Shown here piece by piece: positions 24,013 to 34,569 of a stretch of 64,000 bases of DNA. The stretch covers positions 16,332,221 through 16,396,220 of the forward strand of contig NC_089593.1 of the NCBI RefSeq assembly GCF_019320115.1, given 5' to 3'. Under the pieces are notes generated by a model. It searched no databases. It was not told the origin of the DNA and saw nothing but the letters and a program-made list of their open reading frames with translations. Within the stretch, counting starts at the first letter, position 1. Each line of letters starts with the position of its first letter. Both the position numbers and the translations under genes were made by a program. This DNA comes from Miscanthus floridulus. Lineage: Eukaryota; Streptophyta; Magnoliopsida; Poales; Poaceae.

Positions 24013-26314
24013 TACTTTTATAATAATAAACCAATTTGAAGACATAAATGTAAATATTGTTCACTGTAAACTTAGTTAACTAGGACAACTTTAACAGCAA
24101 CATAATATAAATTTGTCATTCGTGGTCGTTAAAATGGTAAAAAAAGAATATAAATTTGCAGCAACATATTAATCGCAAAGCAAGGTTCATATTATTTTGT
24201 TGACCATTTTAACGACATCAAATGACAACAAAACAATGAATTTGTAGCTGCAATTTGCATATACAAAGTATCTTTATCCGTTAACATATACGGGAGATAT
24301 GATTTTTCTAAGACGACAAGATCTAGTATGCGATTAATATGCTGCTGAAATTTTAAATTATTATTTTTTACTATTTTAATGACCTCAAATGACAAAAACT
24401 AAAGCAACGAATTTGTAGATCTCATCGAGAGCTACAATTTTCATATAAAAGTCATCTTCATCCGAGGTCGTACGAAAAAGATATGATTTTATTTTTAAAA
24501 AAAATTAAGCCTTACTGCTAACATGTGGGACCCATTTGTCAGGTCTATACAAGCACTGAGTCAACATGCCACGTTAGCTAATGGGTCAGGCAAGGGCGTA
24601 TTTGGATCTGGATGAGATCCGAACTAACTTCAGAAACAAAAAAAAAACTATCATTTTGAAACTTTGGAGAGCTGCACGACACCTAAAGACAACCTTGGTG
24701 CATTTCATTTTTCTTATGGTTATGGACACTGTGAACACAACGTACGTGGCCCCGGCCCAATTTCATCTCGAATGATAATTTTTGTCTTGATGGCAGTACC
24801 GTACCAAGATGATGTTGTGCACGTGGAAAATCTGACATGCTGCCAATTGGTTGTAATCCCTGTCAGAATGGATAAGACACAAGTGTCCATCGCTGACCCA
24901 TTGTGTATCGGAGCATGCTATGCTATCATGCTACATGCAAGCATCAAGGTTTTGCGACAAACGAGACGAGCTATTTCTTTAACAAATGGCACGAGCATAT
25001 AAAAGTAAGAGCAATTAAGTATTCTCCGCCGTACTTTGCGGACTACAGAGCAGTTTTTTTTAATTGCCAATATAAGCGATGAATCGAGGTGTTGAGCAAT
25101 GCAACGTGTTCACTACTGATTGGTGCAAAAAGGTTTGCGACAAGGACAACCATGAACGATTGTTAAAAAGAAAGAGATATCCGAAGTGAAGCAAATTAAA
25201 GGACCGAGAACACTGCATTTTTGTATTAAACATATTTAACCTAGAACTAGATCATGAGAAACGGATAGCAAACCAGTGAGATAAATTCAGCCCAATTTCA
25301 GGCATAATCAGAATCATCTGACACGATAATCATTATCAAGCACTATTATTAGCAACTATCAATTAGGGAACCAATGAACCAAGTAAGTCACAGGTGATAT
25401 ATTTTTTTTGGCAGAAGTAAATCCAATTTTGATAGAAAATAAATAAGAGTACACTAAACCCACACGACACAGGAAATGTGGATAGTTTAGTAAACACATA
25501 TCAAAACTAACTTTAGAAAACTTGTCCAAATATGATAACAACACACCTAACTATAAACCTAAAGGGACAATCAACGAAGGCCCTTAACTTCCAGGTCTTC
25601 ACTATAAACCTTATAGCATTATTAACTAGAATTATTTATGTGTTGACAGTGTTGTCATGACAAGTAGGTTAATTAGATAAGTATGTGAAGTCATGTTTAT
25701 TGGTTCTATGTGTCGATGTTTCTATCTTGTCTTTTGGTATGTCGATGATTATCGACATATTCTCATTCAAATTGTTCCTTTTTCGATTTTCAGTGAATCC
25801 TATTTCTGCTCCGTTTTCGGTCTTCCCGACTTCGTTTTTTTAGTTTTTATAATAAAAATATATAAGTGAAAATAGGAGAGGATTTATCCTGACCGACCTC
25901 GTTCATTTTCATCCCTACCAACAACTACTAGATAAGTTGGAAAACGAATAGTAAATTGGTTGCTTCAAACAAATTCCAGAATTAGCATCATCCGACAGGG
26001 TACGCAATATTATGAGGCACTGTTCAACGTGACATATGCACTTTTGAGGGACACAACAGTGGAAGCTATTGCTTTCACCGCCAAGGAATGAAGCTATTGC
26101 AACAGGACTACAGGAGACATGATTTCTCGTGCTTCCAATGCCAACACCAACACGCACTAAACTGGTCGGTACTGATTTAGAATTAAATTTGTGTGCAGAA
26201 ACAGAGTCACGTTAGTGACACACTACAGTTTTATTTATTTATTTTTTTATCATTTTTTTTGTTGAAATAAAACATTCCGTATAGATCTCTCCTTTTTTTT
26301 ACGATGAATCGGTA

Positions 26315-26460
26315 CTTCCTCCGTACCAAATTATAAGATGTATGTTTTGTCTTTTTAAAATATATACTTTTTACTATACACTTAGATATACAATATATCT
26401 ATATAAGAAAATAGCGTATCTATGAAAGCCAAACTGTCTTATAATTTGAAATAGAGGGGT
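26315..26460. mobile_element. Stowaway-like MITE
   Basis: Starts CTTCCTCCGTACCAAATTAT after TA at 26313-26314. The right end, inverted, reads ACCCCTCTATTTCAAATTAT. Both internal flanks carry the TTATAAG/CTTATAA pair usual for grass Stowaway elements. Confidence 0.7.
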
Positions 26461-26550
26461 TGACTTTTAGCTCTTATTAAAGCGAATGCAGTGGCTTATG
26501 TCTTAGTAAATACTATAATATAAAGATAATAGACATGTGGCTTAGCTTCC

Positions 26551-26553
26551 GTG
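26551..26553. repeat. Target-site duplication GTG (left)
   Basis: GTG precedes the CACTA terminus here and GTG follows the other terminus at 37110-37112. A 3-bp duplication is diagnostic of CACTA transposition. Confidence 0.85.
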
Positions 26554-26617
26554 CACTACTAGAGAACAGACTTTAGAACGATGTCCCAATTCGACATTAG
26601 CCTTGGCATTTTTTGCC

Positions 26618-26845
26618 CCCGGGACTAAAGGTTCCTTACCGGGACTAAAGGTTCCTGCCCAACGGTCGTCCGCGGGGCAGGGATCTTTAGTCTCGGCTGG
26701 TATTACCAACCGGGATTAAAGATAAACCTTTAGTCCCGGTTGGTAATACCAGCCGGGATTAAAGCTTTTAGTCCCGGTTTGGGTGATGCCCTGGGAATAA
26801 AGATTAATCTTTAGTCCCGGTTTGACCCCCTAACTGGGACTAATT
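26618..26845. repeat. CACTA left subterminal repeats
   Basis: Several copies of the motif TTTAGTCCCGG or its inverse in palindromic pairs around a GGTAATACC core. In En/Spm-type elements these are transposase binding sites needed for excision. The last unit is followed by CCGGCCTATAGACC, presumably close to the start of the first transcript. Confidence 0.85.
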
Positions 26846-27274
26846 ATTCCGGCCTATAGACCAGCTCATTTCTTCCCCCCCGAGCCCGAGTCATTCCATT
26901 CAAACTCACTGCCTGTGTTCTTCAGCTTGCTGTTGTTCTTGCTCTCTCCCCCTCCATTGGTGTTGCTCTTCGATTTTGGAGGTAACAAACTTAATCCTCT
27001 TATGTTTTATCAGTAGCTTATCTCATTTTGCGATGTAGATGCATGTGTAACTTTATATGTTGGACTTTATTATGATTTTATGTCATTTTTAGCTCAAAAT
27101 CATATGATGATTTGCATATATGTTTGGATAAACAAAAGTTAAATTAGTTCATCAAAATCACGCCTCGCTCGTCCTCGCTGGAGCACGCACCATGAAATGA
27201 TGCCTTTTATTTTTTAGAATTAAATTTTCCATGAAATGAAAAACTTAGAAAATAGTTAGAAAATTATAGAAAAT

Positions 27275-27503
27275 CCGTACTAGTTGAACTTGCGGACCGT
27301 GTTCATCTCGGCGAGCATGTTCTCTGTCGAGCGGTAACGGACGTCAAGGAGGAGCTTTGATTCTACGAGGGAGAGTGGCAACAGTCGTGGAAGACCGTGT
27401 TCCCTTCCTCGTAGAATTGGAGCTCTTCCTTGGCTAAGTATGGTGACGTCCGGTGGAGAAATGCTCGCCGAGATGATCACGTAAGCAAATTCAACTAGTA
27501 CGG
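27275..27503 (+). ncRNA. Long imperfect fold-back inside CACTA element
   Basis: The arms start CCGTACTAGTTGAA (27275) and end TTCAACTAGTACGG (27503). About 105 bases per arm can pair, with mismatches and small bulges. Well-paired blocks include CATCTCGGCGAGCAT and ATTCTACGAGG. It lies upstream of the GRF gene in the presumed 5' leader. Rice CACTA elements carry the MIR820 fold-back, whose product targets the DNA methyltransferase DRM2. This hairpin has a comparable place and size, but I see no clear match to the miR820 sequence as I remember it. Small-RNA production is inference. Confidence 0.5.
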
Positions 27504-27739
27504 ATGGTTATTTATTGAAACATGTTTTTGAGCTATGTGATTTCTATGTCATTTTTAGCTCAAAATCACATGATGATTTACAATAGTAAAATCACTTGAT
27601 AGTTTGGTATTTTACTATTATACATAGTACATATTTTATGGTTTAGTTAGATAAATAAATAATTTTAGTTTTGTTTAAATATATTATTTTAGAAAATATG
27701 AAATTTATACTAGTTTGCAAAAATAAGTATAGAAAGTAG

Positions 27740-28260
27740 ATGACAACTAGTACCGGATCCTCGGCCTCTCGTTCGGTTGCGAAACGACTAAGACCAGAAC
27801 TCCCTCTCATTATCTACGGCAAATGTAAGCAGAAGATTGTGATGGAGTACCGAGTCAAGAGACAGGGACCCAACAAGGGTCGTGTTTTCTACAAGTGCCC
27901 GGATCGCGATGTGAGTTTCTTACGTATTTGATTATTATGGCTAATTAACCTGCTTTTTTTGAATATTTTTGACTAAATATTTTTTGGCTTTAATTTCAGT
28001 GGGAGGACAATGGATGCGATGGTTGGTACTGGGAGGAAGATTATGCTACATACGTGCAGAATTCGGGTGCGCTTGAGGTAGCGGCTGCTGATGATGAGGT
28101 AGTGAGCCAGCAGGAGAAGCTTATTAATATTCAACAGACGAATGATTTGTCTGTTTTAGTTGCGTACGGTCACGAAATAATTATGTTACTGAAGTGCATT
28201 GTAGTTTTAGTTTGTTTAGTGATAGTTGGGATTGCTTACGTTGTAGCCAGGCTTAGTTAA
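27740..28260 (+). CDS. GRF zinc-finger membrane-anchored protein (CACTA-borne)
   Basis: Two exons, 27740-27910 and 28000-28260, joined in phase by a GT-AG intron of 89 bp, give about 143 residues without a stop. Residues 25-70 form a GRF-type zinc finger: a first Cys near YGKCKQK, then FYKCPDRD, and a later Cys and aromatic residues around GCDGWYW. The middle is acidic and Gln-rich. The C-terminal 25 residues are strongly hydrophobic (CIVVLVCLVIVGIAYVV), a likely membrane helix. GRF fingers bind nucleic acids in other proteins. Small GRF proteins of this kind are common cargo of grass CACTA elements, and their role is unknown. It is the most intact coding sequence in the element. Confidence 0.7.
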
Positions 28261-28349
28261 TTAATCAACCGTGTGTGTGTCATCTATGTTGTGTAATAAA
28301 ATACTTAATTATGTTTAAGGTTTTCATAATTTGTCGTGTAATGCAGATT

Positions 28350-30565
28350 ATGTCACGCCATTGGATGTACAATACCGATCGTCGCTCCCAAGACTTTATT
28401 GAGGGTGTGCACTATTTCTTAGGTGTGGCCGAGACAAATAAGCGGGATGGTTTCATGTGCTGTCCATGTGCCATATGTAAGAATTTAAAGAAATATTCAA
28501 GCTCAATGAGTCTTCATTCACATTTGCTTAAGTCAGGTTTCATGTCAAACTATATATGTTGGACTAAGCATGGAGAAAGTGGGGTCATGATGGAAGAAGG
28601 TGAAGGAGAAGATTTAGACATTGATGACATTATTGCTCAGTATGGTGCCTTTGATGATACTACAATGGTAGGAGATGAAGAAGAGGTAGTGGCAGAAGAT
28701 GATCTTGGTGATGCTCTTGGCGATGCCATTCATGATGCACAACAAGAATGCGAAAGTAAAAAAGAGAAAGTTAAGTTCGAGCGCATGCTTGAGGATCATA
28801 GGAAGTTGCTATAAACGACGACCGAAGAGGGGCAAAAAAAGTTGGGTACAACACTGGAATTGCTACAGTGGAAGGCAAAGAATGGTGTATCCGACAAGGC
28901 ATTTGGGAATTTATTGAACCTCATAAAGAAGATGCTTCCGAAGCCAAATGAATTGCCCACCACTACGTACGAAGCAAAAAAGATTGTCTGCCCTTTGGAA
29001 TTAAAAATCCAGAAGATACATGCATGTCCTAATGACTGCATCCTCTACCATGGCAATGAATATGAGAATTTGGATAAATGCCCGGTATGTAAAGCAGCGC
29101 GGTATAAGATCAGGCGCGATGATCCTAGTGACGTCGAGGGTGAACAACGTCTTAGAAAGAAAATCCCTACTAAGGTTATGTGGTATGCTCCTATAATACC
29201 ACGCTTAAAACGTTTGTTCAGAAATAAAGACCATGCAAAGTTATTGCGGTGGCATAAAGAATACCGTAAGGTAGACAATATGCCGAGACACCCAGCTGAT
29301 GGGTCCCAGTGGAGAGCGATAGACAGGGAATTTCCAGAGTTTGCAAATAAGGCTAGAAACTTAAGGTTCGCCTTAAGTATAGATGGTATGAATCCTTTTG
29401 GGGAGCAGAGCACTAGTCATAGCACTTGGCAGTTACTCTATGTATCTACAACCTTCCTCCATGGTTATGCATAAAGCGGAAGTTCATTATGATGCCGATC
29501 CTCATCCAAGGTCCGAGGCAACCTGGCAACGACATTGATGTCTATCTGAAGCCATTAGTTGAAGAACTTCTAGTTTTATGGAACAAACCAGGTGTACGTG
29601 TCTGGGATGAGTACAAACAAGAACACTTTGACCGACGAGCAATGTTGTTCGTAACAATCAATGATTGGCTTGCTTTAAGTAATCTTTCAGGTCAGACAAA
29701 CAAAGGATATAATGCATGCACACATTGTTTTGATGACCTTGACAGTATATATTTGAAAAGATGTCGAAAGGTCGTGTACCTTGGCTATCGTCGATTCCTT
29801 CCTTTGAATCACCAAGTAAGAAAGAAAGGTAAGCATTTTAAAGGTAAGCTAGACCACCAGAAGAAGCCTCATAACTGAACCAAGGAAGATGTACTCGCAA
29901 TGGTCAAGGATGTGAAAGTAATATTTGGAAAGGGACAAGGTAGTGAATCTGTTCCCAAAGATGCTAAGGAGTTCTTATGATCCAAGTTTCCAGGGAAGAC
30001 TAAAGCTTGGATTAGGCGTCAGCATATGGAAAGTTTCAGTGGTTGGTTGCGAAAAGAATGTCAAGGCGATGACAATATTGATGAGCAACTGTATTTGTTA
30101 GCTAGGCAACCATCGTGGCATATCCTCACGTACCAAGGGTACGAGATAAATGGGAATACATTTTACACAGTTGCCCAAGATAAAAGGAGCACCAATCAAA
30201 ATAGTGGTGTTCGCATAGATGGCACAGATCCAAATGGGAATATACAAACATATTATGGCCGCATAGAAGAGATATGAGAACTAGACTATGCACCTAATTT
30301 TAAAGTCCCTTTGTTCTAGTGCCAATGGGTGAAGCTGACCGGAGGAGGGGTAACAGTCGACAAAGAGTATGGAATGATAACAGTGGACCTCAACAATATT
30401 GGCTACAAAGATGAACCATTCGTCCTTGCTGCCGATGTGAGTCAGATGTTCTATGTGAAAGACATGTCTACAAAATCAAAGAGAGGAAAAAACGAAGACA
30501 TCAACTCAATGATCAATGAGCCAAAGCGCCACATAGTTCTTTCTGGGAAAATGATCAATGACTAG
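28350..30565 (+). pseudogene. TNP2-type transposase, decayed and internally deleted
   Basis: TNP2 cuts CACTA element ends. Starting at MSRHWMYNTDR (28350), an N-terminal transposase-associated domain with paired Cys (CCPCAICKN) is followed by an acidic linker. A stop (TAA at about 28812) stands where a Tyr-Pro is usual. The same frame resumes to 29474 with the CPVCKAARY motif and the SIDGMNPFG motif. A frameshift near 29430 leads to the frame at 29426-29878 (NLPPWLC, ACTHC). About 400 residues of a typical TNP2, including the DUF4218 part, are missing between 29960 and 29990. C-terminal pieces at 30026-30277 and 30329-30565 (DUF4216-like, YGMITVDLNNIGYKDEPF) remain. Further in-frame stops confirm loss of function. 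Confidence 0.85.
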
Positions 30566-31560
30566 TGTTTGATAAAACTTTCTCAAATGGGAAAATGAGC
30601 TATGTAACAATTGTAGATCTTGCTGAGATGATCAAACTTGGTATTCAGAGTTTTTTCATCTGAGGTCATTTATTGTCTCATTTGAGCAAGTTTGACCAAG
30701 TCAAATTTGGTCAAATGAAAAAACAACACTTTGACTCTAGTATTATGGACTCTAAATGATTTCAAATTGAAAAGTTTTGAATACCAAGTTTGTTAAACTC
30801 ATCAATATCTACAATTGTTGTTTTGGTCAACTTTCCATTTGAGATAGTTTGGACGGTTCAAATTTGTGATTTTTAAATTTTGACGCCTACAAACTAGTTT
30901 TCGGAACCCTAGATTGTCTCAAATTGAAAAGTTTTGAATACCAAGTTTGTTCAGCTCATCAAGGTATACAATTTTTGTTTTGGTCAACTTTCCATTTGAG
31001 AAAGTTTAGACGGTTCAAATTTATGATTTTTAAATTTCGACGCATACAAACTAGTTTTCGGAACCCTAGATTGTCTCAAATTGAAAAGTTTTGAATATTA
31101 AGCTTGTTCAACTCATCAAGATCTACAATCCTTATATAAGCCATTTTTTTATTTGAAAAAGTTGTAGAACAAAAATACTATATTTTCTTTATTTTTATAG
31201 GTTCAACAAAAATTTCCTGTCATTTTGGTCAAAAAACCGAGAAAAAATTGAAACATTGACGTTACAATAATGTGATAATAAATTTCCTATCGAATAATAT
31301 TAGTTTTATTAATTTTAAGTTACAAATATATTTTTGCATTAACAAAATACTTAGTATTAGTAACATTTATATTCTATATTCATAAAAGAAATTAAAAATT
31401 TTAGGTTACAAAATTTTCCTATTTACAATAAATAATTAGTTAATCAATAGTATTTTTTAAAATAAATATTGCAAAGTATTGAAGTTGCTATAGAATTAAT
31501 TAGTATTAAACAAGGAGAACAAAATCAAAATCCCAGGCCTTTCCAATTACTCTGGCGGGC
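30566..31560 (+). other. CACTA interior, non-coding repeats
   Basis: AT-rich, with a degenerate direct repeat of about 160 bases. The phrase CAAATTGAAAAGTTTTGAATA recurs near 30763, 30918 and 31077, each followed by a variant of AAGTTTGTTCAACTCATCAA. No coding frame. Confidence 0.7.
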
Positions 31561-31569
31561 TGCCAAAAT

Positions 31570-31810
31570 TTTCAGGCCTTCAGTCCCGGCCCAGGCCAGG
31601 AACCGGGACTAAAGGGTGGGCGGAATTACCCGCCTAAAAATACCTTTAGTCCCGGCTGGTAACACCAACCGGGACTAAAGCTCCTTTAGGTCCGGCTGGT
31701 AAGCCGAGCCGGGACTAAAGGGTTGGATCTTTAGTCCCGGTTCGGCTTACCAGCCGGGACTAAAGGAGCTTTAGTCCCGGTTGGTGTTATCAGTCGGGAC
31801 TAAAGGGTCC
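31570..31810. promoter_or_regulatory. Internal block of CACTA subterminal-type repeats
   Basis: Five or more palindromic units with CCGGGACTAAAG or TTTAGTCCCGG, of the same kind as at the element's ends, lie in the middle of the element. They end in GGGTCCCGGCCTATATATA, followed by a GC-rich leader, just as the left subterminal block ends in CCGGCCTATAGACC. I infer this is a second promoter region for the TNP1-like gene, or the join of two once-separate elements. No CACTA terminus or target duplication is seen here. Confidence 0.65.
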
Positions 31811-32758
31811 CGGCCTATATATATCGAATGGTTCCTCTGTTCAGCTTCTACTTTTCGATCTACACGTCGATCTCGTCTCTGCCGCGCCCGGCCGCGTCGA
31901 GCTCTGCCGCGCCGTTGTCGTCGTCTACCCCCGCACGGCCTCGTCGTCGAGCCCCGCCCGGCGACCGTCGAGCTCGTCTCCGCCGTACGTCGTCCTCGCG
32001 CGAGGTACTCAGCTCGACCCTGTGGTCGGCCAGCACGCCCGCCATCCGCCCCTAGCCTGCTAGCTAGCTCGGCCATATTTTTTAGATAGTTTTTTTAGAT
32101 AGTTTTTGATATATATGTTAGATTAAAATGTATTAAAATTTATTAGTAGTTTATTCTTAGTTTTTAGTTAGTTTTTTAGATAGTTTTTGATATATGTTAA
32201 TTAGATTTAAATGTATTAAAATTTAATTAGTACTTTATTTAGATAGTTTTTTAGATAGTTTTTTATTATAGTTTTTGATATATTTAGTAATTATTATTCT
32301 ATCTCTCTCTATATATGTGTTGGATTTAATTTTGATTTAGTAATTCTATCTATGTATATATGATAGGTTTAATTAGATTTAGTAATTAATTCTATCTAGA
32401 TATATGTGTGTTATTTTATTTAATTGGATTTAGTAATTATATTCTATCTCTCTATATACATATGCACTTATTTCTATGTGTTGAGAGAGAGAGAGAAAAT
32501 TGTATCATTCTATGTGTATATATACATGTACTTATTTCCATGTTTTTGGATTGAAAGTGTTTTTGATTCGATTCCAAAGCATATACCTTGTTATTGTTTA
32601 TCCTTATGAAATATTATGTGTTATTATATTTAATTGGATTTAGTAATTCTATATGTGTTATCACATGTACTTATGTTATGTGCCATAGTAATTCTATCTG
32701 TGTGTTATCTTGAAGATACAAATGGCTGCTCCGGATGATAACTTGAATGATTGACATA
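31811..32758 (+). other. Leader of second CACTA transcript
   Basis: 31820-32060 is very GC-rich with open frames on both strands that look compositional. It is followed by 650 bases of TTTAGATAGTTTTTGATATA-like low-complexity AT sequence, typical of a long first intron. An upstream ATG at 32723 opens only a short frame. Confidence 0.5.
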
Positions 32759-34493
32759 ATGGCGGATATTATCAACGCCGGCACCAATACGGATGTAGAT
32801 GACACGAGTTAGTACTTTACTGATTATGAGGATATCCTGAATATCCCGGTGGTTGAAGATCAACAAATTGTCGCGCAAGAAAATACAGGCGAGGTATATT
32901 CAATTATCTATCATCTCTTATAGATGCATGCGTACGTATATTTGTTGTTAATCGTTGTGTTTCTACTCATGTAGTTGGTCTTTGGATCTACATCAACCAC
33001 CGACAAGAGTAGGAAAGTCCGAGAGCCAAAAAAGCCATTAGAGGGCCATTTCATAATATCAGAATTCGACACCGACACCGGCAAACCATTGGGACCACAT
33101 GCTCAGACATATATCAATCAATGTGGGTTCATTGTAAGGGATAGGATCCCAGTTAGTGCTCGTGAATGGAAGCAGAAGATATCCGCTCCTAATGTTAGTT
33201 TTGTATCTGATCGTGACAAGAACCTAGCTTGGAGAGATATCACTCAGCATTTCACATTACAAGCAGATGATGCTTTGAAGGAGCTAGTGAGGGATTGGAC
33301 AATGAAGAAGATGGGCAACATTGTTCCAGAGTTGGAAGAAGACATTGTATAAAAAGTTTATCTTGAAGAATGAAACACCGGATTTCAATGCTAAGGCGTT
33401 TGTCAAGTTGGAGTCCCATTGGGATGACTTCATACAATACAAGACATCTCAAGAGAGTGAGGAACGTGTGATGAGGAATCAGCAGAATGCCTGACAGAAG
33501 CAATACCATCATCGCATGGGATCAGGTGGTTATAGAAGTGCTATTCCCAAGTGGCAGAACCTAGAAGTAGAGATTACTGCCAAGGGAATCATACCTAAAA
33601 CAATAGAGAAGATCTGGCCTCAACGCGCGAAGAATTGGTTCTACGCTCATGGGGGAAGCCTAGACCCATACACTGGCAAGCTAATTTTCAGCCAAAAAAT
33701 TGAGAGAGCAACACAGAGACTAGCTCGTGCTAGGGAAGAAGCTGATAGTGGTGTTTTCAAGCCCAACAGAGAGAAGGATGAATTGACATATGCCTTAGAG
33801 AATCCCGAACACGGTGGTCGAACAAGAGGCTATGGGGCGGTTCCGTGGCTACAAGCATTCCCAGCAGACAAGGATACCTATAGAAGCCGCCAGAGAAAGA
33901 AGGATGAGGAGGCAGACCGAATCCATGTATTGGAGCAATTTGTTAATGAGTCACGACAAGCATTGCTTGAATCACGTGAACGAGAAAAATCTCTTGAGGC
34001 AAGAATGCAGGAGGAGATCAAGAGGCAAGTGCAGCTAGCAATGAGTCAAATGCAATCGCAATCAACGCCGGGAGTCACCATTAGCCCCGTTGGTCAGATG
34101 AAAAGCAGTTGTGCTTCCACAGAGCTGCCAGTTATTCAAGATGACGCTGGGTTGCGCTTCCCTGTTGATGACATTACCGAGCCTCTAACAACATGTGAGC
34201 TGCACATTCCAGATGGTAATAATGCATCAATCATGGTGGCTGTCGGGGTTGTATCTCCAATAGACCGAATGAAGACACCAAGAATCCATGGGTCAGTTAT
34301 TCAACCTGGATATGCTAGCGTCTCGGTTGATAGAGTGCTCAAAGGTTACAACAATGTTCCTCTTGACATTGAAGGCGGTGATGGGGAGAAGACACTAGGA
34401 GAAGCAGAGAAGACATTTATTCAATGGCGCAAACGCTTCATCATCATTCCTGGGGCGCCACCGCTTCCCCTACCTCACCCTAGGTACGAATGA
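32759..34493 (+). pseudogene. TNP1/transposase_24-like protein, CACTA-borne
   Basis: Exon 1 (32759-32893, one TAG where Gln is expected) joins by a GT-AG intron to exon 2 at 32975. The frame reads to about 33350, where one extra T shifts it. After a TGA near 33492, a long frame from 33516 (MGSGGYRSAIPKW) runs 325 residues. The SAIPKW...GIIPKT...WFYAHGG region (about residues 5-60) is the conserved part of plant CACTA transposase_24 proteins. A coiled, Arg/Glu-rich segment follows (residues 115-190). These proteins bind subterminal repeats and help TNP2. Splicing to the following proline-rich/Ulp1 part (donor near 34483) is likely, making one long protein in the intact ancestor. Confidence 0.75.
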
Positions 34494-34569
34494 AAGTGAA
34501 TGAAATATTATTTTTCATTAATTTTATATTGGCTTCAAAAATAATTGACCCACAACTTGTTTTTGTAGC

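Larger units (their letters stand above)
24013..26553. other. Relic region resembling MFS gene 3' flank
   Basis: No gene. Around 24030-24510, phrases such as AACGAATTTGTAGATCTC and GAGCTACAATTTTCATAT look like the non-coding tails of CACTA elements. Segments near 24800-24900, 25260-25360 and 25930-26260 resemble parts of 37420-38540, the region downstream of MFS gene A. One example is the shared block AAATTTGTGTGCAGAAACA. The region therefore seems to contain remnants of duplicated flank sequence. Confidence 0.5.

Noticed and set aside
31560..31600. A second CACTA terminus at the internal repeat block
   Set aside because: No CACTACTA motif and no 3-bp duplication there, so two complete nested elements are not supported.
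31771..32089. Overlapping 102-residue frames on both strands
   Set aside because: GC-rich leader of the second CACTA gene. Arg/Ala-rich shadows on both strands.
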